A program made the translations under genes and the position numbers. The notes under the pieces are model-generated. The model was given only the letters and a program-made list of their open reading frames with translations. It was not told the DNA's origin and did not search any database. A stretch of DNA of 26,128 nt from Bacillota bacterium. GTDB lineage: Bacteria > Bacillota > UBA4882 > UBA8346. Of this stretch, positions 1 to 7,464 are shown in pieces. The stretch's first letter is position 1; the number at the start of each line of letters is the position of its first letter. The stretch is taken from assembly GCA_023415835.1 (NCBI GenBank), contig JAEZJK010000057.1:1-26128 (forward strand), in the 5' to 3' direction.

Positions 1-415
1 TGTTAATCGCATTGGTTACTACAGTTAGATTTTTCTTTACTCCTAACCTCTTTGCCAACTGAAAAGTAGTAGTCCCCGAATCAAGCATTATAGCGTCCCC
101 ATCTTCAATTAGACCCAAGGCTTGTTCAGCAATCCGGATTTTAACATCGATATTCTTCTGGTATTTTTGTTCAAAACTTAATTCAAACCTACTTTTATGG
201 TTCGGGACTGCTCCGCCGTGGGTCCTTTCAATCAGCCCTTCTCGGTCAAGACTCGCTAGATCCCTACGTATCGTAACTTCACTAACTCCAAATTCCTTGC
301 TTAGGTCCTCAACTTTTACTTTTCCTTTTCCTGCTATATATGCAAGTATTTTATCTCTTCTTTCAGCGATAAGAAATCCACCTTCATTCTGGTCTTCTTC
401 ATCAAAACGGTCCAT
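1..415 (-). CDS. DeoR-family transcriptional repressor, C-terminus beyond the window
   Basis: The reading frame runs off the left edge, so only the first 138 residues are visible. Residues 14-60 form a DeoR-type winged helix-turn-helix with the recognition segment VSEVTIRRDL, followed by the family hallmark RTHGGA at 64-69. The start of the sugar-phosphate-sensing domain follows, with DSGTTT at 112-117. DeoR-family proteins usually repress sugar or nucleoside catabolic operons and are released by a phosphorylated sugar. The ATG is fixed by AGGAGG seven bases upstream (423-428). The regulated genes are not visible and may lie to the left. The upstream repeats suggest autoregulation. The family call is firm; the ligand is unknown. 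Confidence 0.93.
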   Translation of the reverse strand, partial: MDRFDEEDQNEGGFLIAERRDKILAYIAGKGKVKVEDLSKEFGVSEVTIRRDLASLDREGLIERTHGGAVPNHKSRFELSFEQKYQKNIDVKIRIAEQALGLIEDGDAIMLDSGTTTFQLAKRLGVKKNLTVVTNAIN

Positions 416-448
416 AATCAAACCTCCTGTAAAAATGATTACATTAAA

Positions 449-477
449 ATTATATCATGTGTTCATAAATGAAACAA
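449..477 (-). promoter_or_regulatory. Predicted sigma-A promoter of the DeoR-family gene
   Basis: On the minus strand, TTGTTT (477-472) and TATAAT (454-449) are separated by exactly 17 bases and lie about 35 bases before the ATG. The -10 box is a perfect consensus match. The -35 box is covered by one of the repeats described in the operator entry. Confidence 0.7.
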
Positions 478-529
478 TAAATTATTTCATTTTGTTTCGA
501 ATTATGTATTTAATGTTCATAAACGAAAT
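461..529. promoter_or_regulatory. Candidate DeoR-family operator repeats
   Basis: GTTCATAAATGAAAC (461-475) and GTTCATAAACGAAAT (515-529) are near-identical direct repeats 54 bases apart. Between them are related TTTCATTTTGTTTCG half-sites around 485-499. The first repeat overlaps the -35 box and spacer of the promoter. Repeated GTTTC/GAAAC-type elements are typical of DeoR-family operators, so autoregulation is likely. That is an inference. Confidence 0.5.
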
Positions 530-699
530 ACAATTCCACTAAATTACGTTAATTGCTTTTAGTAAACTTTCGAAACCCTATAAAATAAGCGCAGTGAACA
601 ACCATAGCTTTTCGACTCAATTTACAGTCAAACCAGATGCACTCTATCCTTTTTAACTGAGTTTATTTAGAAGGACTCTTTTGGAGGTTGCCAAGGTGG

Positions 700-927
700 G
701 TGCTATTAGAAATAATCAATAAATGTAGTGACGATGACCCCAATTAGGAAATGGAATCCTGGATGAATAGCTCTGAACTCAATATCCTAAATATTATTTC
801 CCTAGAGGTAAAGTTATGGATTCTAAACGGAGGGTTGTTATCTAAAGTTGATGATCATTTTTTCTTGATAGAGGAAGGCTTTCCAATAAGCAAGAGATAT
901 TTCCCATGGGTGGGGAGCGCTTTGTAG
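700..927 (+). pseudogene. Possible C-terminal gene remnant, unidentified
   Basis: A plus-strand frame from a GTG at 700 reads through one TAG (745-747) to a second TAG at 925. The part after the internal stop has plausible composition, including GGLLSKVDDHFFLIEEGFPI. That layout (GLL, a short beta-turn, then L-T/I-E-x-G-x-x-x-S) vaguely resembles the C-terminal wing of HemN/HemW-type radical SAM enzymes. The match is weak and the frame may be noncoding. Confidence 0.2.
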
Positions 928-977
928 ATTTCGGAAATTGGATCCTGATGTTTTTTTACTAAAGACCCATTAACAAG

Positions 978-1006
978 AATACCGAGCATATTCCATACTC
1001 GGTATT
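978..1006 (-). terminator. Hairpin downstream of the TRAP operon, probable terminator
   Basis: AATACCGAG (978-986) pairs perfectly with CTCGGTATT (998-1006) around an 11-base loop, 42 bases beyond the dctM stop. The following T-tract is poor, so this could be a processing or 3'-protecting stem. Confidence 0.5.
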
Positions 1007-1047
1007 TATAGATAAGTCTTAAAAAAGTGAACTATTCCTACTATATT

Positions 1048-2340
1048 CTAAACATATTTCGGAACTATAATCCTTGGTAAAAACAAAATGAAATCTTCCC
1101 AGAAAGCAATTATGAACAGTACGATAACTACTCCTATTAACTGCACAAATATGTCTTTAAATGCCTCCTTGGGGTTTATTCCAGCTATCTGACTTCCTAG
1201 CAGTAGACATAAGCCATAAGGCGGCGTTATCAAGCCAAAGGCTAGTGTCAGAACGATCACCATTCCTATATGCACCGGGTGTATCCCTAATGCCATAGCC
1301 GTCGGTAAAACTATTGGCACAAATATATATGTGGCCGGGGTTGAGTCCATAAACATACCAAGGATAAAAAAGAGCCCTATCACAAAAAGGATAAAGGTGT
1401 TCTTGGTAAAGTTCAGTTCGGTTATCAACTCTAAAACCATATCGTTAATCCTGAAGTAAGCAAGCAGATAACCGAAAGCACTGGCGGCGCCAATACAAAA
1501 AAGGGTGACGGCTGTGCTTTTTGCAGTAGTTACAAAAATGGGTATTAAATCTTTAAAGGTCAGGGTTTTGTATACAAACATCGTAATAATCAGACTGTAT
1601 ACCACCGCGATCACAGCCGATTCCGTCGCGGTAGTGACTCCCGAAAGCACTCCTCCCATGATTATCAACGGCATCAGCAAGACCAAGAAGGAGTCTTTAA
1701 TGCAAAACCAAAATTCCTTTAAAGTTTTCCTTTTTTCACAGGGATAATTGTATTTCACGGCATAAACATATGATATAACCATCATGGAGACGGCAAAAAA
1801 GATACCCGGAATAATCCCGGCCACAAACAAAGCCTGAACACTGACACCGGCGGTTGCTGCATAAATAATCATAATTAAGCTGGGCGGAATAATTTGTCCA
1901 AGTACAGAGGAGGTGGCCGTGATCGCAACGGAAAAAGATTTTGTATAACCTCTCTTGATCATGGCCGGGATTATAATAGTCCCCTCTCCGGAAGTATCAG
2001 CGACCGCTGATCCGGAAATACCGCCAAAAAAAAGGCTGGTTATAACATTGATCTGAGCCAGCCCTCCCCGGATATGCCCAACCATAGCGGATGCCAAATT
2101 CATAAGCTTGTCGGTAATTTTACCCGAATTCATTAGATTACCCGCCAGGAGAAAGAACGGAATCGCAGTAAGAACAAAGCTATCTACGCCCGCAAAGAAA
2201 CGCTGCATAATCTGCCAGAAGGGTAAATCAGTAAAAATAATGAGCGCGCCAGCAGAAGTTATGAAAATGGCAAAACCCAGCGGCAGCCCTATTAACATCA
2301 GGCCAATCAATCCAAGAAGTAAAAATATGAGTGGAGCCAT
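1048..2340 (-). CDS. dctM: TRAP transporter large permease, DctM family
   Basis: A 430-residue, very hydrophobic protein of normal DctM length with about a dozen membrane segments. Typical family stretches are visible: PFFLLAGNLMNSG near residue 61, GGISGSAVADTS near 107, GQIIPPSLIMIIY near 148 and GLITPPYGLCLL near 372. In TRAP systems this subunit is the Na+-coupled channel that moves the solute released by DctP. The ATG follows AAGGAG and lies three bases after the stop of the preceding small permease, so the two are probably translationally coupled. It is the last gene of the dehydratase-dctP-dctQ-dctM cluster. The substrate cannot be read from DctM; the neighbouring dehydratase suggests a sugar acid or similar carboxylate. 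Confidence 0.95.
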   Translation of the reverse strand: MAPLIFLLLGLIGLMLIGLPLGFAIFITSAGALIIFTDLPFWQIMQRFFAGVDSFVLTAIPFFLLAGNLMNSGKITDKLMNLASAMVGHIRGGLAQINVITSLFFGGISGSAVADTSGEGTIIIPAMIKRGYTKSFSVAITATSSVLGQIIPPSLIMIIYAATAGVSVQALFVAGIIPGIFFAVSMMVISYVYAVKYNYPCEKRKTLKEFWFCIKDSFLVLLMPLIIMGGVLSGVTTATESAVIAVVYSLIITMFVYKTLTFKDLIPIFVTTAKSTAVTLFCIGAASAFGYLLAYFRINDMVLELITELNFTKNTFILFVIGLFFILGMFMDSTPATYIFVPIVLPTAMALGIHPVHIGMVIVLTLAFGLITPPYGLCLLLGSQIAGINPKEAFKDIFVQLIGVVIVLFIIAFWEDFILFLPRIIVPKYV

Positions 2341-2343
2341 AGC

Positions 2344-2823
2344 CTATTTCTCTCCTTTCTGATGCTCTTTGGTCTGGTAAATAAATTGTTCGATGACAAA
2401 GAACATCATTAATAAACCGGAAATTGGAGCTGAAATATAAAAAACATTCGCTGGTATGGGCATAGTAACAGTTGTTTTGCCTATATTTCGTATCACATAG
2501 TTAAAACCTGCATAACAGATAATACCGGCAGCTATAAATATTAGTCCTAGTAAGATCATGCGTATAATATGCCGCCATCTTTCGTTAAATGCGGAAGCTA
2601 TCATATCTAAGGTTAGATGGGTCCCTTCTTTTACAGCAATCGCCGAACCCAAGAAAATTATCCAGACAAAGCTCATCCGCACTACCTCTTCACTCCACAC
2701 AATCGGAATCCGAAAAACAAACCTGGACAACACCTGTAAAAAGGTAATAGCGGTGAGCACTATTATAAAGACAAATAAAAATCCGGAAATCATTTTACTT
2801 AGAAAATCAGAGACTTTTTTCAA
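2344..2823 (-). CDS. dctQ: TRAP transporter small permease, DctQ family
   Basis: About 159 residues with four membrane helices, the standard DctQ length and topology. The WSEEVVRMSFVWIIFLGSA region, just before the third quarter of the protein, is the conserved DctQ segment. The protein joins DctM to form the membrane part of a TRAP importer. An ATG at 2841 is also in frame but lacks a ribosome site. A TTG at 2823 has AGGGGGA seven bases upstream and gives LKKVSDFL as N-terminus, so TTG is preferred. A hairpin lies between this gene and dctP. Family call is firm; the start is an inference. Confidence 0.92.
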   Translation of the reverse strand: MKKVSDFLSKMISGFLFVFIIVLTAITFLQVLSRFVFRIPIVWSEEVVRMSFVWIIFLGSAIAVKEGTHLTLDMIASAFNERWRHIIRMILLGLIFIAAGIICYAGFNYVIRNIGKTTVTMPIPANVFYISAPISGLLMMFFVIEQFIYQTKEHQKGEK

Positions 2824-2870
2824 GTTTATTTCCCCCTGCATAGTTCTTATTTTCGGAGGTAGTTTATAAA

Positions 2871-2895
2871 GGGTAGGCGCTTTATCTACCTACCC
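2871..2895 (-). promoter_or_regulatory. Intercistronic hairpin between dctP and dctQ
   Basis: GGGTAGG (2871-2877) pairs perfectly with CCTACCC (2889-2895) around an 11-base loop. On the minus strand it is followed by TTTATAAAC rather than a long U-run. It lies just after the dctP stop and could be a leaky terminator or an RNA-protecting stem that raises binding-protein expression above that of the permease. Confidence 0.5.
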
Positions 2896-2916
2896 CGTTA
2901 CAAACTCTACGTAAGC

Positions 2917-3924
2917 TTATTTTAAGTTTACTATGGCATCGATAATTTCGGTGGTACCGGTAGCCCCACCAAATTCCTTAAAGATTGAGCTGGTCTTTTT
3001 AATAATAGGTGCTTTGTCGATATTAGCAATTTTTATGCCGTACTTCTCTACCATTTCTTTTTCTGCCTTTGCGCCAACTTCTTTTTCAAGGGCGCGGGCT
3101 TTAACGGTTATTTCATTCATTGCTTTTGTAAGCGCTTTTTGGAGCTTCGGATCTAAGGAATTAAACTTTTTTGCGTTCATGAACATAGGACGAACGGTAA
3201 TTTCATGCTGGGTTAAGGTAAAATAAGGCGCCGGTTCATAGAATTTTGCAGCGAGGATAGATGGCATTTCATTTTCCATACCATCGGCCAATCCGCTGGC
3301 TAAAGCGGAGTAGGTTTCACCAAAAGCTATAGTAACCGGTAATGTACCAACTGCCTTCCAAACCTTAAATTTAAGAGCTGAAGGCGCAAGTCTTAGCTTA
3401 AATCCCTGTAAATCATCTATGCTCTTAATCTGTTTTTTCGTAGCGATAACATTACGGGTTGATCCGCCCCATACACCTAAAATCTTAATACCCGTCTTTT
3501 TCTCAATCAAACTTGCATACTTCTTGCCAATTTCTCCATCGAAAACCTTTTGCCAATGCTCATAATCTCTGAAAAGAAAGGGAAGAGAAAACAGTTCCAG
3601 CTCTTTACAGAAGGTTGTGCCTACAGTCGGGTCGACAATTGCCATATCTAAAGTACCCTCTTTTACACTTTCAAGAAGCTCAGGCTCATTACCCAAGGTA
3701 GCGTTAGGATAATTTACAATTTCAATTCCACCCTTTGAGTAATCAGCAACAAGCGCTGCCAGCTCTTTAATAGCCATATTCCATGGGTGACTGTCTGGTT
3801 GATTGTTGCCAACCTTTAATACTACCTTTTTAGCGGATGCCTTCGGAGCTGCCGAAATTGATGTACCTGCAATAAAACTAACAGTTAATAAAAGTATAAG
3901 TAACATCGAAATAACCTTTTTCAT
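2917..3924 (-). CDS. dctP: TRAP transporter solute-binding protein, DctP family
   Basis: A 335-residue extracytoplasmic binding protein. Residues 1-26 are a signal peptide (KK, hydrophobic core, SISA). The mature part begins VVLKVGNNQPDSHPW, the usual DctP opening. Two conserved arginines that hold the ligand carboxylate in SiaP-type proteins are visible: R157 in GSTRNV and R178 in GFKLRLAP. The hinge motif FGETYSALASGLADGMEN follows. A longer frame starts 12 codons upstream, but only the ATG at 3924 has a proper ribosome site (AAGGGGGA, six bases away) directly before the signal peptide. There is no Cys lipobox, which suits a soluble periplasmic protein in a diderm cell. The ligand is a carboxylate, probably the dehydratase substrate. 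Confidence 0.95.
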   Translation of the reverse strand: MKKVISMLLILLLTVSFIAGTSISAAPKASAKKVVLKVGNNQPDSHPWNMAIKELAALVADYSKGGIEIVNYPNATLGNEPELLESVKEGTLDMAIVDPTVGTTFCKELELFSLPFLFRDYEHWQKVFDGEIGKKYASLIEKKTGIKILGVWGGSTRNVIATKKQIKSIDDLQGFKLRLAPSALKFKVWKAVGTLPVTIAFGETYSALASGLADGMENEMPSILAAKFYEPAPYFTLTQHEITVRPMFMNAKKFNSLDPKLQKALTKAMNEITVKARALEKEVGAKAEKEMVEKYGIKIANIDKAPIIKKTSSIFKEFGGATGTTEIIDAIVNLK

Positions 3925-4014
3925 TTTAAGTCCCCCTTTATTATTTTTAAAGTAATTCATTAATCAACTTTCATAACGGTTTTACAATTCCAAGTCATTT
4001 CGCTCAAAAACCGA

Positions 4015-5160
4015 TTAATTTATTTTAAATTTTTCAAGAGTTTTACGGTTCACCTCCACTCCAATACCTGCACCCGTCGGTACCTCTACAAAGCCATCCT
4101 TAAAGGTTACGCCATCGTTAATTAAGTCTAAGCGGAAGGGATGGCTTGACTGGTCGTATTCAAGCAGCGGTTCAAATGGATTTTGGCATAATGGCACTGC
4201 TGGAAGTGTGGCAATAAACTGCAGCGAGGCGGCAAGCCCAATACCGGAACCCCAAACATGCGGTATCAACATAGTGTTATATGCCTGGGTAATTGCAGCA
4301 ATTTTCTTACATTCGGTAAATCCTCCGCTAGAGCATAGGTCTGGTTGATAGATATCCAAAGCGCCCTTGGCAAGCCAATCTTTATAGGAGATTTTACCAA
4401 AAATATTTTCGCCTGCGGCTATGTAAGCTGTGGTTAAATTGCGGATTGCAGCATAACCCGCGATGTCCTCCGGGGCAAGGAGTTCTTCAAAAAACTCCAG
4501 TTTTTCTTCCTCAAGCTCCAATATTATCCGGCGTGCGATGCTTTGGTTGTAAGCACAGTTGAAATCCGCCATCAGCATAGTATCATAGCCTACCGCCTGG
4601 CGTACTGCCTTAATGTAATCAATATCTGTTTGCGCACCAAACCCGGTTTTCAGCTTCATACCCTTAAAACCCTTTTCAATGTAACCTAAAGCTTCATTAA
4701 TTGCTTCTTGTGGATATTGTTTGTTGTGTTTGCGATAGAAGCCGGTAGCATAAGCTTTCACCTTATTTCGGAATTTACCGCCTAAAAGATTGGAAATTGG
4801 CTGATTCAGGTATTTACCAATTGCGTCCCAAAGAGCAATATCGATACCACTTAGTGCGTTGACTGCCGCTCCCTGCTGTCCAAACGGGCGAGAAATGTTA
4901 TATAACTCTTCCCAGATAACCTCAACATCAAAAATGCTGCGTCCAATCATCCGCTCACGAAAACAATTTTCAATAAAAGCTGCTGCTATTTGCGGAGGCT
5001 GCATTCCATGACAAAGACATTCGCCAAAACCACACAGGCCCCCTTCGGTAATTACTTCCACAATCAAGCTGCTACGCTTATGCACCCATCCTTGAGAAAA
5101 TTGAAAGGGCTCGTCCAACGGCGCGGAAATAATATGCACCTTAACATCTTTAATAATCAT
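4015..5160 (-). CDS. Enolase-superfamily (mandelate racemase subgroup) sugar-acid dehydratase
   Basis: A 381-residue protein with the N-terminal capping domain (1-125) and C-terminal TIM-like barrel of COG4948 enzymes. The active-site set is complete: K169 and K171 in the KLK motif, Mg ligands D199, E225 and E251 spaced 26 and 26 as in mandelate racemase, and the D274-H301 dyad spaced 27. Together these define the mandelate racemase subgroup, which removes a proton next to a carboxylate; most members dehydrate acid sugars to 2-keto-3-deoxy acids. The TRAP genes downstream and GntR gene upstream support catabolism of an imported sugar acid. The exact substrate cannot be assigned. A GTG three codons upstream lies inside the AGGAGGTG ribosome site, so the ATG at 5160 is the start. 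Confidence 0.9.
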   Translation of the reverse strand: MIIKDVKVHIISAPLDEPFQFSQGWVHKRSSLIVEVITEGGLCGFGECLCHGMQPPQIAAAFIENCFRERMIGRSIFDVEVIWEELYNISRPFGQQGAAVNALSGIDIALWDAIGKYLNQPISNLLGGKFRNKVKAYATGFYRKHNKQYPQEAINEALGYIEKGFKGMKLKTGFGAQTDIDYIKAVRQAVGYDTMLMADFNCAYNQSIARRIILELEEEKLEFFEELLAPEDIAGYAAIRNLTTAYIAAGENIFGKISYKDWLAKGALDIYQPDLCSSGGFTECKKIAAITQAYNTMLIPHVWGSGIGLAASLQFIATLPAVPLCQNPFEPLLEYDQSSHPFRLDLINDGVTFKDGFVEVPTGAGIGVEVNRKTLEKFKIN

Positions 5161-5220
5161 CTGTGTCACCTCCTTTTCTTCAACTAGATGTATTCAATTG
5201 ATAAATCTTCTTATCAGAAG

Positions 5221-5238
5221 ATATCAGATATATGATAT
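5221..5238. promoter_or_regulatory. Palindromic candidate operator, proximal copy
   Basis: ATATCAGATATATGATAT is an inverted repeat of ATATCA and TGATAT around six bases. It sits 61 bases before the dehydratase ATG. A similar ATGATATCAT lies upstream of the neighbouring GntR gene, so it is a candidate binding site for that regulator. Confidence 0.45.
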
Positions 5239-5383
5239 GTTACCATGAAAATATGAACCTTCATGATCTCCTATTAGATAAGTGTCATATGGTGGAAATA
5301 ATAAGTGTCTTATCAACATCTTTAATCTTCTGTATCACCTCTTCTATTATATATAATCAATTGATAAATCATCTCATTAAAAG

Positions 5384-5401
5384 ATATCAGATATATGATA
5401 T
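5384..5401. promoter_or_regulatory. Palindromic candidate operator, distal copy
   Basis: An exact second copy of the 18-base palindrome at 5221-5238, inside the upstream duplicate. It was preserved base for base while flanking sequence diverged, which suggests selection on the site. Confidence 0.45.
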
Positions 5402-5495
5402 GTTACCATAAAAATATGGACACGCATGTTTTCCTATTATATGTATCATATTAAAATAAATAATCTGCTTAAGTACATAAAACGGCTTTTCACTT

Positions 5496-6170
5496 TTAAT
5501 CTTCTGACTGGTTTCTAAGATTTTCGAAGGTAGCGTTTAAATGGATACGCATACAAACAGATGCGCCTTCTTCATCACCCTTAATGATACATTCGTAAAC
5601 ATTTCGATGATAATGGTGCTTTTGCTCAATTACATAATCAGTTTGTGAGCTTTCAACAATAAGCTTCTTCAACAAAGGAGTGTAGGCGCTCACAATGGCA
5701 GAAAGCAAACGGTTATTTGCGGCTTGTACCAAGAGCATATGAAATTCAAGATCACTATTATGATAGTTATCATCCATAACAGTGGCGTGCTCCATATTCT
5801 CCAGCGCATTCCTTAACGCGCCTATATCATTTTGGGTGGCACGTTTTGCCGCAAGGCTTGCAGTTTGGATTTCAATAATTTTACGTACTTCCAGCAATTC
5901 GTCAATGCTAAAATCACCTAACGACATCATATCTCTAATTGAGCGGGACATCACCTTAATGCTATTGTCAACTACCATAATACCCTTGCCGTGAACCCTT
6001 TTTAAAAAGCCGCGGACCTCCATGGAACGTACCGCCTCACGGACAGTAGAACGACTAATGCCAAACTTTTCACATAACTCGCCCTCGCTTGGCAGATAGC
6101 CTTTTTCATCAAATTCTTTATTTAGTATCATTTCTTTTATTTTACGCTGTGCTTCGTCTACAAGATTCAT
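5496..6170 (-). CDS. GntR-family regulator, FadR subfamily (FCD domain)
   Basis: A 224-residue regulator. Residues 5-68 are the GntR winged helix with LPSEGELCEKFGISRSTVRE. Residues 90-215 are an all-helical FCD ligand domain whose metal-binding set D140, H144, H188 and H210 is present, so a metal-coordinated carboxylate effector is likely. Proteins of this kind commonly control sugar-acid and organic-acid catabolic operons. It is transcribed in the same direction as, and upstream of, the dehydratase-TRAP cluster, separated by the duplicated control region. The ribosome site is weak: GGAGG lies 15 bases from the ATG. It probably regulates both itself and the cluster through ATATCA/TGATAT palindromes. 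Confidence 0.92.
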   Translation of the reverse strand: MNLVDEAQRKIKEMILNKEFDEKGYLPSEGELCEKFGISRSTVREAVRSMEVRGFLKRVHGKGIMVVDNSIKVMSRSIRDMMSLGDFSIDELLEVRKIIEIQTASLAAKRATQNDIGALRNALENMEHATVMDDNYHNSDLEFHMLLVQAANNRLLSAIVSAYTPLLKKLIVESSQTDYVIEQKHHYHRNVYECIIKGDEEGASVCMRIHLNATFENLRNQSED

Positions 6171-6218
6171 AAATAAAGTCCCAATCCTCCGCCTAATAAT
6201 AATCTATTAATTGGTTTT

Positions 6219-6228
6219 ATGATATCAT
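6219..6228. promoter_or_regulatory. Palindrome upstream of the GntR gene, candidate autoregulatory operator
   Basis: ATGATATCAT is a perfect 10-base palindrome 49 bases before the regulator start. It shares TGATAT/ATATCA half-sites with the two palindromes in front of the dehydratase. Confidence 0.4.
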
Positions 6229-6331
6229 ATAACTTATTTAAATACAATACATGTTGTTTTCCATAATTCGGGAACAATTTTTAAATTACCTTCTACATCC
6301 ATATCTTCTCTTTTGGTGCCCAGTTTTCTAA

Positions 6332-6523
6332 ACTGGTAAATACACTTACCTTCAAGATATAGTCTGGCAAACCTTATCCAGATTAGGAGCAGTTCTTAAA
6401 AATCCCGGATTTTCCTCATTACTTCTAATTTTTTACTTGGTAAATTTCGTTTCTATGGCCTTTAAACCATTGATTCTCACTTTATCAACCTTTAAGATGT
6501 TTTCTTTATTTTACGTTAAATAG
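6332..6523 (+). pseudogene. Probable MFS transporter fragment
   Basis: An open plus-strand frame of about 63 codons, without an ATG or ribosome site, lies between stops at 6329 and 6521. It contains AVLKNPGFSSLLLIFYLVNF followed by MAFKPLILTL. That resembles the cytoplasmic loop and following helix at the start of the second half of drug-efflux MFS transporters. The rest of such a gene is absent, so this would be a deletion remnant. The opposite strand also has a partly readable frame at about 6234-6390, which weakens the call. Nothing else was recognised in the 500 bases between the GntR gene and the membrane-protein gene. Confidence 0.3.
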
Positions 6524-6669
6524 AAATATATCTATCAAAGGTATCTCCCCAAATTCCTCCATCTCCTGCCCTTAAGAAAATGGAGTTTTTATCCATAAAA
6601 AAACCAAGGCGTATTTTTTCCTTAATTAGTAGGTAGACTAAAGAATATTCATATAAAAGGTGGAGTCCG

Positions 6670-7134
6670 ATGAAAGATCGATTTACTCCCGGCCTTATGG
6701 CGGGGATAGTAGGTGATATTGCGCTCCAAATATATTTTCTCATAGTAAAGTATCTTGGCCTCACCGATAGGACTTACTTAGAATACGGCAAGGTATTAAT
6801 AATGCTTAAACAATACCGAGGAGTTCTAGCTTTTATAATTGGCATGACTTTTGAGTTTTTAATTGGTGGGCTGCTTGGAGTCATTCTAGCGTATCTTATC
6901 AAATATACTTCAAGTAGGTTTTACATTCTTAAAGCAATTTCCATTGGAATTGGGTCCTGGTTATTTTTTATGGCCCCAGGTACCTTTTTTGATCTGCCTT
7001 TATTCAGTCATGTTCCTCCACTCCCCGCTTTTCTGATGTTAGTAGGTTCATTATTATGGGGGGTAGTGACGGCGGTTACTCTTAAAAGGTTGACCAATGA
7101 CTTTAGGTCATATTTCATAAAGCAAAAATCGTAA
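6670..7134 (+). CDS. Small integral membrane protein of unknown function
   Basis: A 154-residue protein with about four predicted membrane helices (roughly 5-28, 50-76, 86-104 and 116-136) and a basic C-terminus ending RSYFIKQKS. Glycine-rich segments GLMAGIVGDI and GGLLGVILAYLI are typical of small helical bundles of unknown role in Firmicutes. The ATG follows AAAGGTGG at a good distance. It is one of few plus-strand genes here and stands alone, with no obvious partner. I do not recognise a family with an assigned function. The clean hydrophobic pattern and ribosome site make it a real gene. Confidence 0.8.
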   Translation: MKDRFTPGLMAGIVGDIALQIYFLIVKYLGLTDRTYLEYGKVLIMLKQYRGVLAFIIGMTFEFLIGGLLGVILAYLIKYTSSRFYILKAISIGIGSWLFFMAPGTFFDLPLFSHVPPLPAFLMLVGSLLWGVVTAVTLKRLTNDFRSYFIKQKS

Positions 7135-7168
7135 TCTCCATCAAGGTGGACAACATTAGGTTTTTAAA

Positions 7169-7342
7169 CTATTTTGAATATTTAAGCTGCTGATATCGAT
7201 TGAGCAACCGGTCTAATTTAATACTTACCGCCAATATTTCCGCATCGGTATGGCCCCGCTGGTCCCATAAACGGTTCATTTTGGCCTGGGTAACCACAAT
7301 TTGGTTTTTAAGATTTTTTAGTTCCTTCAAAGGAACCATCAT
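7169..7342 (-). CDS. Spo0E-like aspartyl-phosphate phosphatase
   Basis: A 57-residue helical-hairpin protein. Near the C-terminus is the Spo0E signature S-x-x-L-D (S40, L43, D44) followed by L-L-N-R-Y, and the first helix carries the expected basic stretch QAKMNRLW. Spo0E proteins remove phosphate from the sporulation regulator Spo0A and so delay sporulation. A longer frame extends upstream, but the start is set by AAGGAGG five bases before ATG-ATG at 7342/7339, giving the usual family length. The gene is monocistronic and minus-strand, facing the membrane-protein gene. Its presence is the main evidence for a spore-forming lineage. Confidence 0.82.
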   Translation of the reverse strand: MMVPLKELKNLKNQIVVTQAKMNRLWDQRGHTDAEILAVSIKLDRLLNRYQQLKYSK

Positions 7343-7464
7343 GCTTACCTCCTTGTCATACATAGTCAACAAATTTGAAAAGGAACTATAATAAAAATAT
7401 ACAAATATTTCTAACAATAATAAAGGACTTTTGTCCCAAAGACAATTTTCATTATAATAAAACC

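Larger units (their letters stand above)
541..1047. other. Intergenic region between the DeoR-family gene and the TRAP operon
   Basis: About 500 bases without an intact gene. It holds one short broken coding-like stretch (700-927) and one hairpin near the TRAP operon end (978-1006), listed separately. No promoter, RNA gene or mobile-element end was recognised in the rest. Confidence 0.5.
5143..5463. repeat. Imperfect tandem duplication of the dehydratase 5' region
   Basis: Copy A (about 5143-5303) covers the first codons, ribosome site and upstream DNA of the dehydratase. Copy B (about 5315-5463) repeats the same order directly upstream. AACATCTTTAAT, TGT-TCACCTC, TCAATTGATAAATC and the 27-base core around 5220-5246 recur at 5383-5409, offset 163 bases, with a few small indels elsewhere. 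In copy B the region matching the ATG reads AAG, so it cannot start the gene. The result is two tandem versions of the control region. Confidence 0.85.

Noticed and set aside
5170..5495. Possible CRISPR-like repeats upstream of the dehydratase
   Set aside because: There are only two copies, they are long and imperfect, and they include the gene's own ribosome site, so it is a tandem duplication.
6234..6390. Minus-strand frame reading LYLEGKCIYQFRKLGTKRED and beyond
   Set aside because: No start codon, stops directly upstream and overlap with the better MFS-like plus-strand reading; kept only as a caution there.
6320..6413. Two short hairpins (CCAGTTT/AAACTGG and AAAATCC/GGATTTT) as terminators
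   Set aside because: Neither follows a gene end on the matching strand and neither has a T-run; both fall in the decayed MFS-like region.
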